Shown one piece after another: positions 5,892 to 12,899 of a DNA stretch of 12,899 nt. Both the position numbers and the translations under genes were made by a program. Position 1 is the stretch's first letter; each line of letters starts with the position of its first letter. Below the pieces are notes generated by a model that saw only the letters and a list, made by a program, of their open reading frames with translations, was not told the DNA's origin and searched no databases. Source of the stretch: Nonlabens sp. (lineage in GTDB: Bacteria; Bacteroidota; Bacteroidia; Flavobacteriales; Flavobacteriaceae); NCBI GenBank assembly GCA_030731685.1, contig JANQTO010000361.1, positions 1 through 12,899 on the forward strand, in the 5' to 3' direction.

Positions 5892-8387
5892 ATGGCGCGT
5901 AAAAAACCTATACAAAGCGATAAACCTAAAAAGCTTAAGCTCAGTCAACTCCAACCTACCCGTTTACACAAGATACTTCTAGGAACATTCTTGATGGTTG
6001 TGAGTGCTTTAATGGCATTGTCGTTTTTCTCCTTTCTATTCACTTGGAAACAAGACCAGAGCGTCCTTAACCAGTTGGGTGAGCGTGAGGTAGCTACTTC
6101 TAACTTATTAAACAAACTAGGTGCTTTTTTAGGTGATTTATTCATGTATAAAGGTTTTGGTGTTGCTGCATTCTCCATTCCTGTACTCTTATTTTTAACT
6201 GGAATTTATCTGTTTGCCGCAAAACGTAATATTTTTTCGCTTTCGCGAAAGCGGCTCCTATCTAACTGGTTCTGGGGTCTATTACTCATGTTGTGGACTG
6301 CTATCGTCCTAGGCTTTTTCTACGAAAAGAACGCACTTTTAGGCGGAACCGTAGGTTACGAACTCAACGATTATTTACAGGACTATACCGGTCTTGTGGG
6401 TGCCATTCTTATTATGGCGTTTTTAGGAATTGTCTATTTAGTTACCCGAATAGGGCTTACACCAGAACAAGTAAGTGCCTTTTTCAAAAAGCAAGCCGCA
6501 GAAGTCAAAGAAAGTTTCAACGATGAATCAACGGATCATACCTTAACAGCCGAGCCCACAGACGACGAAAAAGAATGGGAAAAATCCACGGTTGAAGGAA
6601 GCACGGCTGCAAAAGCTGCAACCACGCAACCACCAGCTGTTCCCAAAACTGCGTTTGAAATAAACAGACCAACCGCAGTGCCACCACCTATCCCGCAACC
6701 TGCAAGTGGCAATAATGATGATTACGACGACGATGATGAACGTATTCAACCTGTTCTTAAAAAAGTAGTTCCTGCCAAAGACGAAAATGACATAGGCATG
6801 GAAATAGAACAAGTCGTAGAAGAAGAACTGGATGAAACAGATGCTCTCGCTTCAAAAATAGTGTCTGATTTCGGTGAGTTTGACCCAACCTTAGAACTTA
6901 GCAAGTTCCAGTTTCCTCCTATCGATTTACTAAAAGATTATTCTGGTGGCAAAACCATTACCATAGACGAGGAAGAACTACAGGCAAATAAGGACCGCAT
7001 TGTAGAAACTCTCAAGAACTATAATATAGGTATTGCTAAAATTACAGCAACAGTAGGCCCTACCGTGACACTATATGAAATTGTACCAGATGCTGGAGTT
7101 CGTATCTCTAAAATCAAAAATTTAGAGGACGACATAGCACTATCGCTGGCCGCATTAGGAATACGCATCATTGCACCTATGCCGGGTAGAGGAACTATAG
7201 GAATAGAAGTTCCTAATCAAAACCCTTCTATCGTTTCCATGCGTTCTGTAATTGCTTCTCCAAGATTCAAAAATGCGGAAATGGAACTTCCTATCGCATT
7301 TGGTAAAAACATTTCTAACGAAACCTTTGTTACCGACCTTGCAAAAATGCCGCACTTACTCATGGCCGGTGCCACTGGACAAGGAAAATCGGTTGGGCTC
7401 AATGCTATTCTTACTTCCCTACTCTACTCAAAACACCCTGCCGAAGTTAAGTTTGTACTCGTAGACCCTAAGAAGGTTGAACTAACACTGTTCAACAAAA
7501 TAGAACGTCATTACCTCGCAAAACTGCCAGACAGTGCAGAGGCTATTATTACAGACAACTCTAAGGTTATTAATACACTAAACAGCCTTTGTATAGAGAT
7601 GGACACTCGTTACGACTTGCTTAAAGATGCCATGTGTCGTAACCTTAAAGAATACAACGCAAAGTTTAAAAGTCGTAAACTTAACCCAAATGAAGGCCAC
7701 CGCTACTTACCCTACATAGTCCTTGTAGTAGATGAGTTTGCAGACCTTATCATGACTGCTGGTAAAGAGGTAGAAACACCTATCGCGCGACTTGCACAGC
7801 TGGCAAGAGCTATAGGTATTCACTTGATAATTGCGACCCAGCGTCCGTCGGTAAACGTTATTACGGGTATGATTAAGGCAAACTTCCCAGCACGTGTTGC
7901 TTTTAGAGTAATGTCAAAAATTGATTCCAGGACCATTCTCGATGCTGGTGGTGCTGACCAGCTTATAGGGCGTGGTGATATGCTATACACATCAGGCAAC
8001 GACTTGATAAGGATTCAGTGTGCTTTTGTAGATACGCCCGAAGTAGAAAAAATTACCGACTTTATAGGTGCTCAAAAAGGCTATGCCGACGCTTATTTGC
8101 TTCCAGAATTTGTGTCAGAAGATGGCGGTGGCACAAGTCTTGATATAAGTATAGACGAGCGCGATAGTAAATTCCGTGAGGCTGCTGAAATTGTGGTTAC
8201 TTCTCAACAAGGAAGTGCCTCCTTACTGCAGCGTAAACTCAAACTGGGATACAATCGTGCCGGTAGAATTATTGATCAGTTAGAAGCCGCTGGCATTGTG
8301 GGCAACTTTGAAGGTAGCAAAGCAAGGCAAGTACTTATACCTGATCTTACATCACTAGATCAATTTTTTAAAAATGAAGAAAGTTAA
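5892..8387 (+). CDS. ftsK: DNA translocase FtsK/SpoIIIE
   Basis: A septum-anchored hexameric ATPase that pumps chromosomal DNA and helps dimer resolution during division. The 831 residues show a basic N-terminus, four membrane helices (about 28-50, 88-109, 125-144, 166-186), an acidic Pro-rich cytoplasmic linker of about 140 residues (with the Asp run DDYDDDDE near 276-283), the alpha domain (about 345-470), and the RecA-like motor. Walker A is GATGQGKS (493-500) and Walker B is IVLVVDEFADL (609-619). The C-terminal gamma winged helix (about 760-831, with SASLLQRKLKLGYNRAGRI) would read the polar sequence guide. The short linker is typical of Bacteroidota. A copy of the 14-bp palindrome encodes LSRKR at 117-121, between helices 2 and 3. 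The 3' end overlaps lolA by 14 bp. Confidence 0.96.
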   Translation: MARKKPIQSDKPKKLKLSQLQPTRLHKILLGTFLMVVSALMALSFFSFLFTWKQDQSVLNQLGEREVATSNLLNKLGAFLGDLFMYKGFGVAAFSIPVLLFLTGIYLFAAKRNIFSLSRKRLLSNWFWGLLLMLWTAIVLGFFYEKNALLGGTVGYELNDYLQDYTGLVGAILIMAFLGIVYLVTRIGLTPEQVSAFFKKQAAEVKESFNDESTDHTLTAEPTDDEKEWEKSTVEGSTAAKAATTQPPAVPKTAFEINRPTAVPPPIPQPASGNNDDYDDDDERIQPVLKKVVPAKDENDIGMEIEQVVEEELDETDALASKIVSDFGEFDPTLELSKFQFPPIDLLKDYSGGKTITIDEEELQANKDRIVETLKNYNIGIAKITATVGPTVTLYEIVPDAGVRISKIKNLEDDIALSLAALGIRIIAPMPGRGTIGIEVPNQNPSIVSMRSVIASPRFKNAEMELPIAFGKNISNETFVTDLAKMPHLLMAGATGQGKSVGLNAILTSLLYSKHPAEVKFVLVDPKKVELTLFNKIERHYLAKLPDSAEAIITDNSKVINTLNSLCIEMDTRYDLLKDAMCRNLKEYNAKFKSRKLNPNEGHRYLPYIVLVVDEFADLIMTAGKEVETPIARLAQLARAIGIHLIIATQRPSVNVITGMIKANFPARVAFRVMSKIDSRTILDAGGADQLIGRGDMLYTSGNDLIRIQCAFVDTPEVEKITDFIGAQKGYADAYLLPEFVSEDGGGTSLDISIDERDSKFREAAEIVVTSQQGSASLLQRKLKLGYNRAGRIIDQLEAAGIVGNFEGSKARQVLIPDLTSLDQFFKNEES
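6239..6252. repeat. 14-bp palindrome GCTTTCGCGAAAGC, copy 2
   Basis: Second exact copy, in ftsK, read in the frame that gives LSRKR in the short loop between membrane helices 2 and 3, a position likely tolerant of basic residues. Confidence 0.9.
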
Positions 8388-9039
8388 CAATACTATGAGA
8401 ACACTAATCGCAGGAATTTTTATGTTTTTTGCTTTCGCGAAAGCGATACCGGCACAAGCACAATCCAGCAAAGCAGACGCACTGCTCAAAGAAGTAACAG
8501 CTAAATACAAGTCTTACAATAATTTGACCTTTAATTACAAGGCAAACTTACGCAACGATAAAGCCAAACAAAACATGGATATACAAGGCGATGCGATATT
8601 AAGCGGTGAGAAATACCACGTCACTTTTATGGGTTCTACCTTAATTTATGACGGTTCTAAGCTTTACAACATTAACAGTGAAGACGAACAAGTAACCATA
8701 TCTTCACAAAGTAAAAATGACATGGGTATAAGCCCTTCTAACATTCTTACGTTTTATGAAAAAGGATACACACGCAGCTGGGACATTGAGCAAAATGTAC
8801 GTGGTAGAAAAGTACAGTATGTAAAACTTGTTCCTATAAAATCAGACTCAGACTATAAGCAAGTACTTCTAGGCATAGATACAAACACAAAGCATATTTA
8901 TAATGCAATTATAACGGAGCGTAGCGGAACTGTGATTACTTTTACCATGTCTTCTTTAAAGACAAATACGACCATCCCGAAATCTAGTTTTAGCTTTAAT
9001 TCAAAGGATTACGATGGCTGGGATATAGAAAGGTTATAG
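8374..9039 (+). CDS. lolA: Outer-membrane lipoprotein carrier protein LolA family
   Basis: A periplasmic chaperone that moves lipoproteins from the inner to the outer membrane. A signal peptide (hydrophobic LIAGIFMFFAFA, then AKAIPAQA, predicted cleavage after A29) precedes a beta-rich domain of about 190 residues of LolA type: LTFNYKANLRN, DIQGDAILSGEKYHVTFMGSTLIYDGSKLYN, then VQYVKLVPIK and DGWDIERL at the end. Length 221 fits the family. ATG 8374 overlaps ftsK by 14 bp and adds a lysine-rich n-region; ATG 8395, 7 bp after the ftsK stop, also leaves a workable signal peptide, and I cannot decide firmly. The gap to the LptF/G-type gene is 3 bp, so ftsK, lolA and the permease look like one operon. 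The palindrome copy encodes AFAKA inside the signal peptide. Confidence 0.88.
   Translation: MKKVNNTMRTLIAGIFMFFAFAKAIPAQAQSSKADALLKEVTAKYKSYNNLTFNYKANLRNDKAKQNMDIQGDAILSGEKYHVTFMGSTLIYDGSKLYNINSEDEQVTISSQSKNDMGISPSNILTFYEKGYTRSWDIEQNVRGRKVQYVKLVPIKSDSDYKQVLLGIDTNTKHIYNAIITERSGTVITFTMSSLKTNTTIPKSSFSFNSKDYDGWDIERL
8431..8444. repeat. 14-bp palindrome GCTTTCGCGAAAGC, copy 3
   Basis: Third exact copy, in lolA, read in a different frame from the other two, giving AFAKA within the signal peptide. Confidence 0.9.
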
Positions 9040-9042
9040 CAC

Positions 9043-10503
9043 TTGAAAATATTAGATAGATACATTCTTACACAATTTATAAAGACGTTTTTAGGCGTCT
9101 TTATTGTGTTAATGTTCATTCTAATATTGCAGTCCATATGGCTGTACATAGCCGAACTTGCGGGTAAGGACCTAGATTTTGAGACCATAGCTAAGTTCAT
9201 GATGTACACTGTACCGCTCATCGTACCACTGGCATTACCACTTAGTATTATTGTAGCGTCCATTATGGTTTTCGGTAGTCTAGCCGAAAATTATGAGTTT
9301 GCCGCCATGAAATCAAATGGCATTTCCTTGCAGCGCGCCATGCGCTCGCTTATGATTGTCATTGTAGGTATAGGCGTTATTTCATTTTTCTTTGCAAACA
9401 CAGTTATACCTTGGGGTAATCTCAAGCAAAAAAACCTGCGTAATAATATTGCTAAAAAGGCTCCGTCCATGGCTATAGGTGAAGGAACCTTTAACCAGAT
9501 AGGCGATGTAAACATTAAAGTAGCTAAGAAAAGTGGCGAGGCAAATGAGTTTTTGAATGATGTGATTATTCATAAGAAGAACCCGCTGAGATATGGAAAT
9601 TACACGGTTATTAAAAGTAAACGAGGCGAACTCAAAAGCTCTCTAAAATCTAACGTCATTCAACTAGTTTTAGAAGACGGTAATTATTATGAGGACCTTT
9701 ACCCACAAGATTTAGCTCGTAGTGCATCATCACCTTTTGTGAAAAGCGAGTTTGAAGAATATGTCTTTAATATAGACGTATCCAAGTTAAATAGCTCCGT
9801 AAACATAGATGAAGAAGTTGTTACTGACAATCAGAAGATGTTGCGCATGGATGAGCTTGCAACGAGCATAGACACATTCTCTGTACAGCTAACAGAAAAT
9901 CTAAAATTATATCGCAATAGCCAGTACAACAAATGGTCTCCAAACGCTTTTACCGCGATGATTAAAAGGCAACAACTAGACACCACTGCTGTACTTACCA
10001 GTAGCGAAGATTTTATGAAAAAGCTCGGAAACACAAGCCAGCTAGCTATTTATGAAAATGCGCTCAATAACATATCTAGGCAACGTGCTGCAGTAAGCAA
10101 TCGTGTAGAACAAGTGAAAGTGGAGGACAATCGCATACGTAAATTTGAGATGGAAATTCACAAGAAATTTGTTTTGGGTGTCGCCTGTATTATTTTGTTT
10201 TTCATAGGCGCACCGCTGGGCGCAATCATTAAGAAAGGCGGTATGGGCTTACCACTCGTTATTGCTGTAGTATTTTTTCTTACCTACCACTTTATAGGAA
10301 TCTTTGCAGAGAAATCTGCCTCTGAAGGTGCAATGCCTGCCTGGTTAGGCTCCTGGATGAGTACGCTTATTATATTTCCTATAGGAATTTACATTACCTA
10401 TAAAGCAACGTCAGACCAGCCGCTTATAGAAATCAACAGCTCTATTACCAGCTTTTTTGAACGATTTAAAAAGAAGCCTAAGCTTCCTAAAACCGTAGTC
10501 TAA
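9043..10503 (+). CDS. LptF/LptG-family permease (LPS export)
   Basis: An inner-membrane subunit of the LptB2FG transporter that extracts lipopolysaccharide for transport to the outer membrane. The start MKILDRYILTQFIKTF is characteristic of the family and begins at TTG 9043, 3 bp after lolA; the next ATG would lose helix 1. Six membrane helices are visible: about 12-35, 55-78, 100-120, 376-396, 402-421, 435-453. After helix 2 comes the cytoplasmic coupling helix GSLAENYEFAAMKSNGISL (78-96). The periplasmic domain spans about 125-370. At 486 residues it is longer than the roughly 360-residue E. coli LptF or LptG; the extra length seems to be a helical charged segment about 255-370. I cannot tell F from G by sequence alone, so no symbol is given. 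Confidence 0.92.
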   Translation: MKILDRYILTQFIKTFLGVFIVLMFILILQSIWLYIAELAGKDLDFETIAKFMMYTVPLIVPLALPLSIIVASIMVFGSLAENYEFAAMKSNGISLQRAMRSLMIVIVGIGVISFFFANTVIPWGNLKQKNLRNNIAKKAPSMAIGEGTFNQIGDVNIKVAKKSGEANEFLNDVIIHKKNPLRYGNYTVIKSKRGELKSSLKSNVIQLVLEDGNYYEDLYPQDLARSASSPFVKSEFEEYVFNIDVSKLNSSVNIDEEVVTDNQKMLRMDELATSIDTFSVQLTENLKLYRNSQYNKWSPNAFTAMIKRQQLDTTAVLTSSEDFMKKLGNTSQLAIYENALNNISRQRAAVSNRVEQVKVEDNRIRKFEMEIHKKFVLGVACIILFFIGAPLGAIIKKGGMGLPLVIAVVFFLTYHFIGIFAEKSASEGAMPAWLGSWMSTLIIFPIGIYITYKATSDQPLIEINSSITSFFERFKKKPKLPKTVV

Positions 10504-10507
10504 GCCC

Positions 10508-10515
10508 TATCTTTG
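10508..10515 (+). promoter_or_regulatory. Candidate -7 element (TATCTTTG) before the ribB-like gene
   Basis: An exact TAnnTTTG, followed by CG, in the 31-bp gap after the permease stop, 19 bp before the ATG. No good -33 TTG is visible. It suggests the ribB-like gene can be transcribed separately. Confidence 0.45.
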
Positions 10516-10534
10516 CGTGATAATTTGAGCTATC

Positions 10535-11686
10535 ATGACTACCGCAAAAGCAACAAGCACAACTACCTTCAAACTTAACACTATTGAAGAAGCCCTAGAA
10601 GATATAAAACAGGGCAAAGTCATCATCGTAGTAGACGATGAGAATAGGGAAAATGAAGGCGATTTTCTGGCAAGTGCACAATCCATAACTCCTGAAATGA
10701 TAAATTTCATGGCCACACACGGCCGCGGATTGATATGCGCACCCATTACCGAGAAACGATGTAAGGAATTAGAACTTCCCATGATGGTCGTTAACAACTC
10801 GGACCCTATGGAGACAGCATTTACAGTTTCTATAGACCTTAGAGGTAATGGCGTAACAACAGGTATTAGTGCAAGTGATCGTGCGAAAACCATACAAGCC
10901 ATCATAGACCCAGAAACCAGACCACATGATTTGAGTAAACCTGGTCATATTTTTCCGCTTAAAGCGAAAGAAGGCGGTGTACTACGACGCACCGGCCATA
11001 CGGAAGCTGCTATAGATTTCGCAAGGCTTGCGGGTCATGCTCCTGCTGGAGTTATCGTGGAAATCATGAATGAGGACGGTACGATGGCACGATTGCCTGA
11101 ACTTGTAAAGATTGCTAAAAAGCATGACCTTAAACTAGTCTCCATTGAGGATTTAGTTGCTTATCGCATGAAAAACGATAGTCTCATCATCAAAAAGGAA
11201 GATTTTATGTTGCAAACACGCTTCGGTGAATATCGCCTGCGTGCCTACCAACAAACAACTAATGACCAAATACATTTAGCCTTAACACTAGGTTCTTGGA
11301 AAGATGGAGACGAAGTGCTTACGAGAATGAACAGCACCCAAGTAAATAATGACCTCTTCTCTACCCTAACCTCTGAAGCCGACCGTAAAATAGACGCCAT
11401 GTTTCAAGCGCTTAATGAAACTGGTAAAGGAGCCATTGTTTTTATTAATCAGCAGTTTGAACCTGAGAACATGCTTGCACGATTAGAGCAATTAAAAGAA
11501 TTGCAAGATCAAGGCGAAATTAAAGCTCCACGCAAAAACTTAGACCATAAAGATTATGGTATAGGCGCACAAATATTGCATGATTTAGAAATATCTAAAA
11601 TCAAGTTGCTTACTAACAGTGAACAAAGTAAACGCATTGGTATGATAGGTTATGGACTTGAGATTACAGATACAGTGGGCTACTAA
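10535..11686 (+). CDS. ribB: 3,4-dihydroxy-2-butanone-4-phosphate synthase with degenerate GTP cyclohydrolase II domain
   Basis: The N-terminal half (about 10-215) is a complete RibB: DDENRENEGD (34-43, catalytic acidic loop), THGRGLIC, GNGVTTGISASDRAKTI (105-120), RRTGHTEAAID (151-161) and E176 in VEIMNEDG. It converts ribulose 5-phosphate to the four-carbon precursor of riboflavin. The C-terminal half (about 224-383) is shaped like GTP cyclohydrolase II, with DYGIGAQIL (340-348) and LLTN (358-361). However, the zinc site (three cysteines in the SEC...LRCDC pattern) is replaced by NSTQVNNDLFSTLTSEAD, and there is no cysteine after residue 76. The GRGIGL-type motif is also missing. This matches the RibBX type described in other bacteria, so cyclohydrolase activity is unlikely and a separate ribA should exist elsewhere. 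Automatic annotation would probably call it bifunctional RibBA. Confidence 0.93.
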   Translation: MTTAKATSTTTFKLNTIEEALEDIKQGKVIIVVDDENRENEGDFLASAQSITPEMINFMATHGRGLICAPITEKRCKELELPMMVVNNSDPMETAFTVSIDLRGNGVTTGISASDRAKTIQAIIDPETRPHDLSKPGHIFPLKAKEGGVLRRTGHTEAAIDFARLAGHAPAGVIVEIMNEDGTMARLPELVKIAKKHDLKLVSIEDLVAYRMKNDSLIIKKEDFMLQTRFGEYRLRAYQQTTNDQIHLALTLGSWKDGDEVLTRMNSTQVNNDLFSTLTSEADRKIDAMFQALNETGKGAIVFINQQFEPENMLARLEQLKELQDQGEIKAPRKNLDHKDYGIGAQILHDLEISKIKLLTNSEQSKRIGMIGYGLEITDTVGY

Positions 11687-11714
11687 TCGCTAACCTGTTG
11701 CCAAAAAACCTGCT

Positions 11715-12530
11715 ATGGACTTTAGAAAAATCACCGAAGAAAATTCAAACCACGAACACCTAGAACATAAGTCTGTTTTAGAACTGTTGACCGCAATAAA
11801 CAACGAAGACAAAACCGTAGCACTTGCCGTAGAGAAACAAATACCAGCAATAGAAAGCTTAGTACATGTAACGGCACCTAAAATGAAAGCTGGTGGTCGC
11901 CTTTTTTACATAGGTGCTGGCACAAGCGGTCGTTTAGGAATACTCGATGCTAGTGAGTGCCCACCCACATTTGGTGTGGCATTTGACAAAGTGATAGGTC
12001 TTATTGCTGGCGGAGACACCGCGATACGCAAAGCAGTTGAAAATGCCGAAGACGACAGTTCACAAGCTATTATTGATTTACAGCAATGGAAATTAACGAT
12101 AAACGACATAGTTATAGGAATTGCTGCTAGCGGTACCACTCCGTATGTGATAGGCGGTTTAGAAGCCTGCAACGCTTTAGGCATCACTACAGGTTGTATT
12201 ACTTGTAATGAGAACAGCCCTTTACACAAAGTCGCTCAATATCCTATAGTTCCTGTGGTAGGACCAGAATTTATTACCGGTAGTAGCCGTATGAAGGCCG
12301 GAACTGCCCAAAAAATGGTTCTAAATATGATAAGCACAACGCTTATGATACAATTAGGCCATGTAAAAGGAAATAAAATGGTAGATATGCAATTGAGTAA
12401 CGATAAACTCGTAGACCGTGGCACGCGCATGATTATGGACGCTACAGGATTGTCGTATGACAATGCTTTTAACCTATTGAAAACGCACGGTAGTGTGCGT
12501 GCAGCAGTAGACCATTTTGGAATTTGTTAA
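11715..12530 (+). CDS. murQ: N-acetylmuramic acid 6-phosphate etherase
   Basis: MurQ cleaves the D-lactyl ether of MurNAc 6-phosphate to give GlcNAc 6-phosphate, a step of peptidoglycan recycling in the cytoplasm. The 271 residues form a SIS domain: FYIGAGTSGRLGILDASECPP (64-84), IGLIAGGDTAIRKAVENAEDD (94-114), IAASGTTPYVIGGLEA, and GSSRMKAGTAQK. The catalytic glutamates are likely E81 and E112, 31 apart as E83 and E114 are in E. coli MurQ. ATG at 11715 gives MDFRKITEENS and follows ribB by 28 bp. It is somewhat shorter than the 298-residue E. coli enzyme, lacking part of the C-terminal extension. The next gene begins 1 bp after its stop. No anmK or murP-like partner is in the window. Confidence 0.95.
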   Translation: MDFRKITEENSNHEHLEHKSVLELLTAINNEDKTVALAVEKQIPAIESLVHVTAPKMKAGGRLFYIGAGTSGRLGILDASECPPTFGVAFDKVIGLIAGGDTAIRKAVENAEDDSSQAIIDLQQWKLTINDIVIGIAASGTTPYVIGGLEACNALGITTGCITCNENSPLHKVAQYPIVPVVGPEFITGSSRMKAGTAQKMVLNMISTTLMIQLGHVKGNKMVDMQLSNDKLVDRGTRMIMDATGLSYDNAFNLLKTHGSVRAAVDHFGIC

Positions 12531-12531
12531 T

Positions 12532-12765
12532 ATGAAACAACCATCTACCGACAAACAAGTACTGAGCAAAGGGTTTAACAGATTACTATCAAGTCTGCCA
12601 TTTTTCTTTGCTGGTCCTGTACTTATATATGTAGGTGCAGGCCACGACCACCCCATCATTTTTCTTATGCCGGGAATTGCCTTTTGCATACTTGCAATAT
12701 ATTTAGCTTTTTCAGGTTTAATGACTATCATGGATTCCATGTTTAAATCAAACAAAAAAAGATGA
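12532..12765 (+). CDS. Small two-helix membrane protein, DUF6095-like
   Basis: A 77-residue protein with two hydrophobic segments (about 17-36 and 42-64 from the ATG) and a basic C-terminal tail (KSNKKR). It resembles the flavobacterial DUF6095 family by size, pattern and position after murQ; the assignment is from memory. The frame is open back to a TTG at 12517 inside murQ, but ATG 12532, 1 bp after the murQ stop, is the better start. The stop overlaps the next ATG as ATGA, so murQ, this gene and the lipoprotein gene are coupled. Function unknown. Confidence 0.75.
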   Translation: MKQPSTDKQVLSKGFNRLLSSLPFFFAGPVLIYVGAGHDHPIIFLMPGIAFCILAIYLAFSGLMTIMDSMFKSNKKR

Positions 12766-12899
12766 AAAAATTCTGTCTCGCAACACTTTGCCTCTTACTC
12801 ATTGTAAGTTGCAAACCTAAAACTGTTGAAGAAAAAACTGACGGTAGCATCACCATCAAAGGAACTATTGAAAATCCTGGTGACGCACAAGGTGAACTC
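12762..12899 (+). CDS. Lipoprotein, N-terminal part only
   Basis: ATG at 12762 opens a frame that runs to the window end (46 codons). It encodes a type II signal peptide, with KK at 2-3, a hydrophobic core and a lipobox IVSC whose acceptor is C17, then a charged spacer (KPKTVEEKTDG) and the start of a folded domain, SITIKGTIENPG. That last segment resembles the opening of DUF4369-type domains found before thioredoxin folds in Bacteroidota lipoproteins, but too little is visible to assign it. It overlaps the preceding gene by 4 bp. Confidence 0.75.
   Translation, partial: MKKFCLATLCLLLIVSCKPKTVEEKTDGSITIKGTIENPGDAQGEL

Noticed and set aside
6711..6750. GAT/GAC-rich stretch in ftsK as a microsatellite
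   Set aside because: It is short and encodes the acidic linker (DDYDDDDE) common in FtsK proteins; no perfect tandem array.
10507..10905. 132-codon open frame on the minus strand opposite ribB
   Set aside because: It lies wholly opposite a strongly recognised gene, its translation is low-complexity (Ser, Val, Met rich), and no family is recognised; it is a shadow of ribB codon use.

Overview
The window looks like chromosomal DNA of a marine-type Flavobacteriaceae (Bacteroidota). Three things support this. Base composition is AT-rich. Promoter-like sequences follow the Bacteroidota pattern (TAnnTTTG near -7) and clear Shine-Dalgarno sites are not evident. The gene content and order (tpx, dgkA, ftsK, lolA, lptF-like permease, ribB-like, murQ, small membrane protein) is, from memory, typical of flavobacterial chromosomes. 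A 14-bp palindrome, GCTTTCGCGAAAGC, occurs three times, each time inside a coding region; it may be a lineage signature. I cannot name the genus with confidence.

Layout. Bases 1-1274 (minus strand) carry a family-2 glycosyltransferase, cut by the window edge, and upstream of it a small stand-alone HsdR-N-like PD-(D/E)xK protein. Bases 1308-3250 (plus) carry holA and menA, joined by an ATGA overlap. Bases 3414-3617 hold a small acidic-to-neutral protein of unknown function. oxyR (minus, 3740-4678) and tpx (plus, 4912-5415) are divergent across a 233-bp regulatory region that contains a perfect 9-bp inverted repeat. From tpx onward everything is on the plus strand and tightly packed: tpx, dgkA, ftsK, lolA, LptF/G-type permease, ribBX-like gene, murQ, a 77-residue membrane protein, and the start of a lipoprotein gene that runs off the window.

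How the genes fit together. Most of the plus-strand block serves the envelope and division: lipid-carrier phosphorylation (DgkA family), chromosome segregation at the septum (FtsK), lipoprotein transport (LolA), LPS export (LptF/G) and peptidoglycan recycling (MurQ). oxyR-tpx is a peroxide-response pair. holA and menA are housekeeping genes for replication and menaquinone synthesis.

Most notable observations: the dispersed 14-bp palindrome, including a copy inside the LolA signal peptide; a thiol peroxidase whose usual resolving cysteine is valine; a RibBA-like protein whose GTP cyclohydrolase II half has lost the zinc cysteines; the oxyR/tpx inverted repeat that covers a predicted promoter element; and the orphan nuclease-fold gene beside holA. 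No RNA gene, transposon, CRISPR array or prophage is evident.
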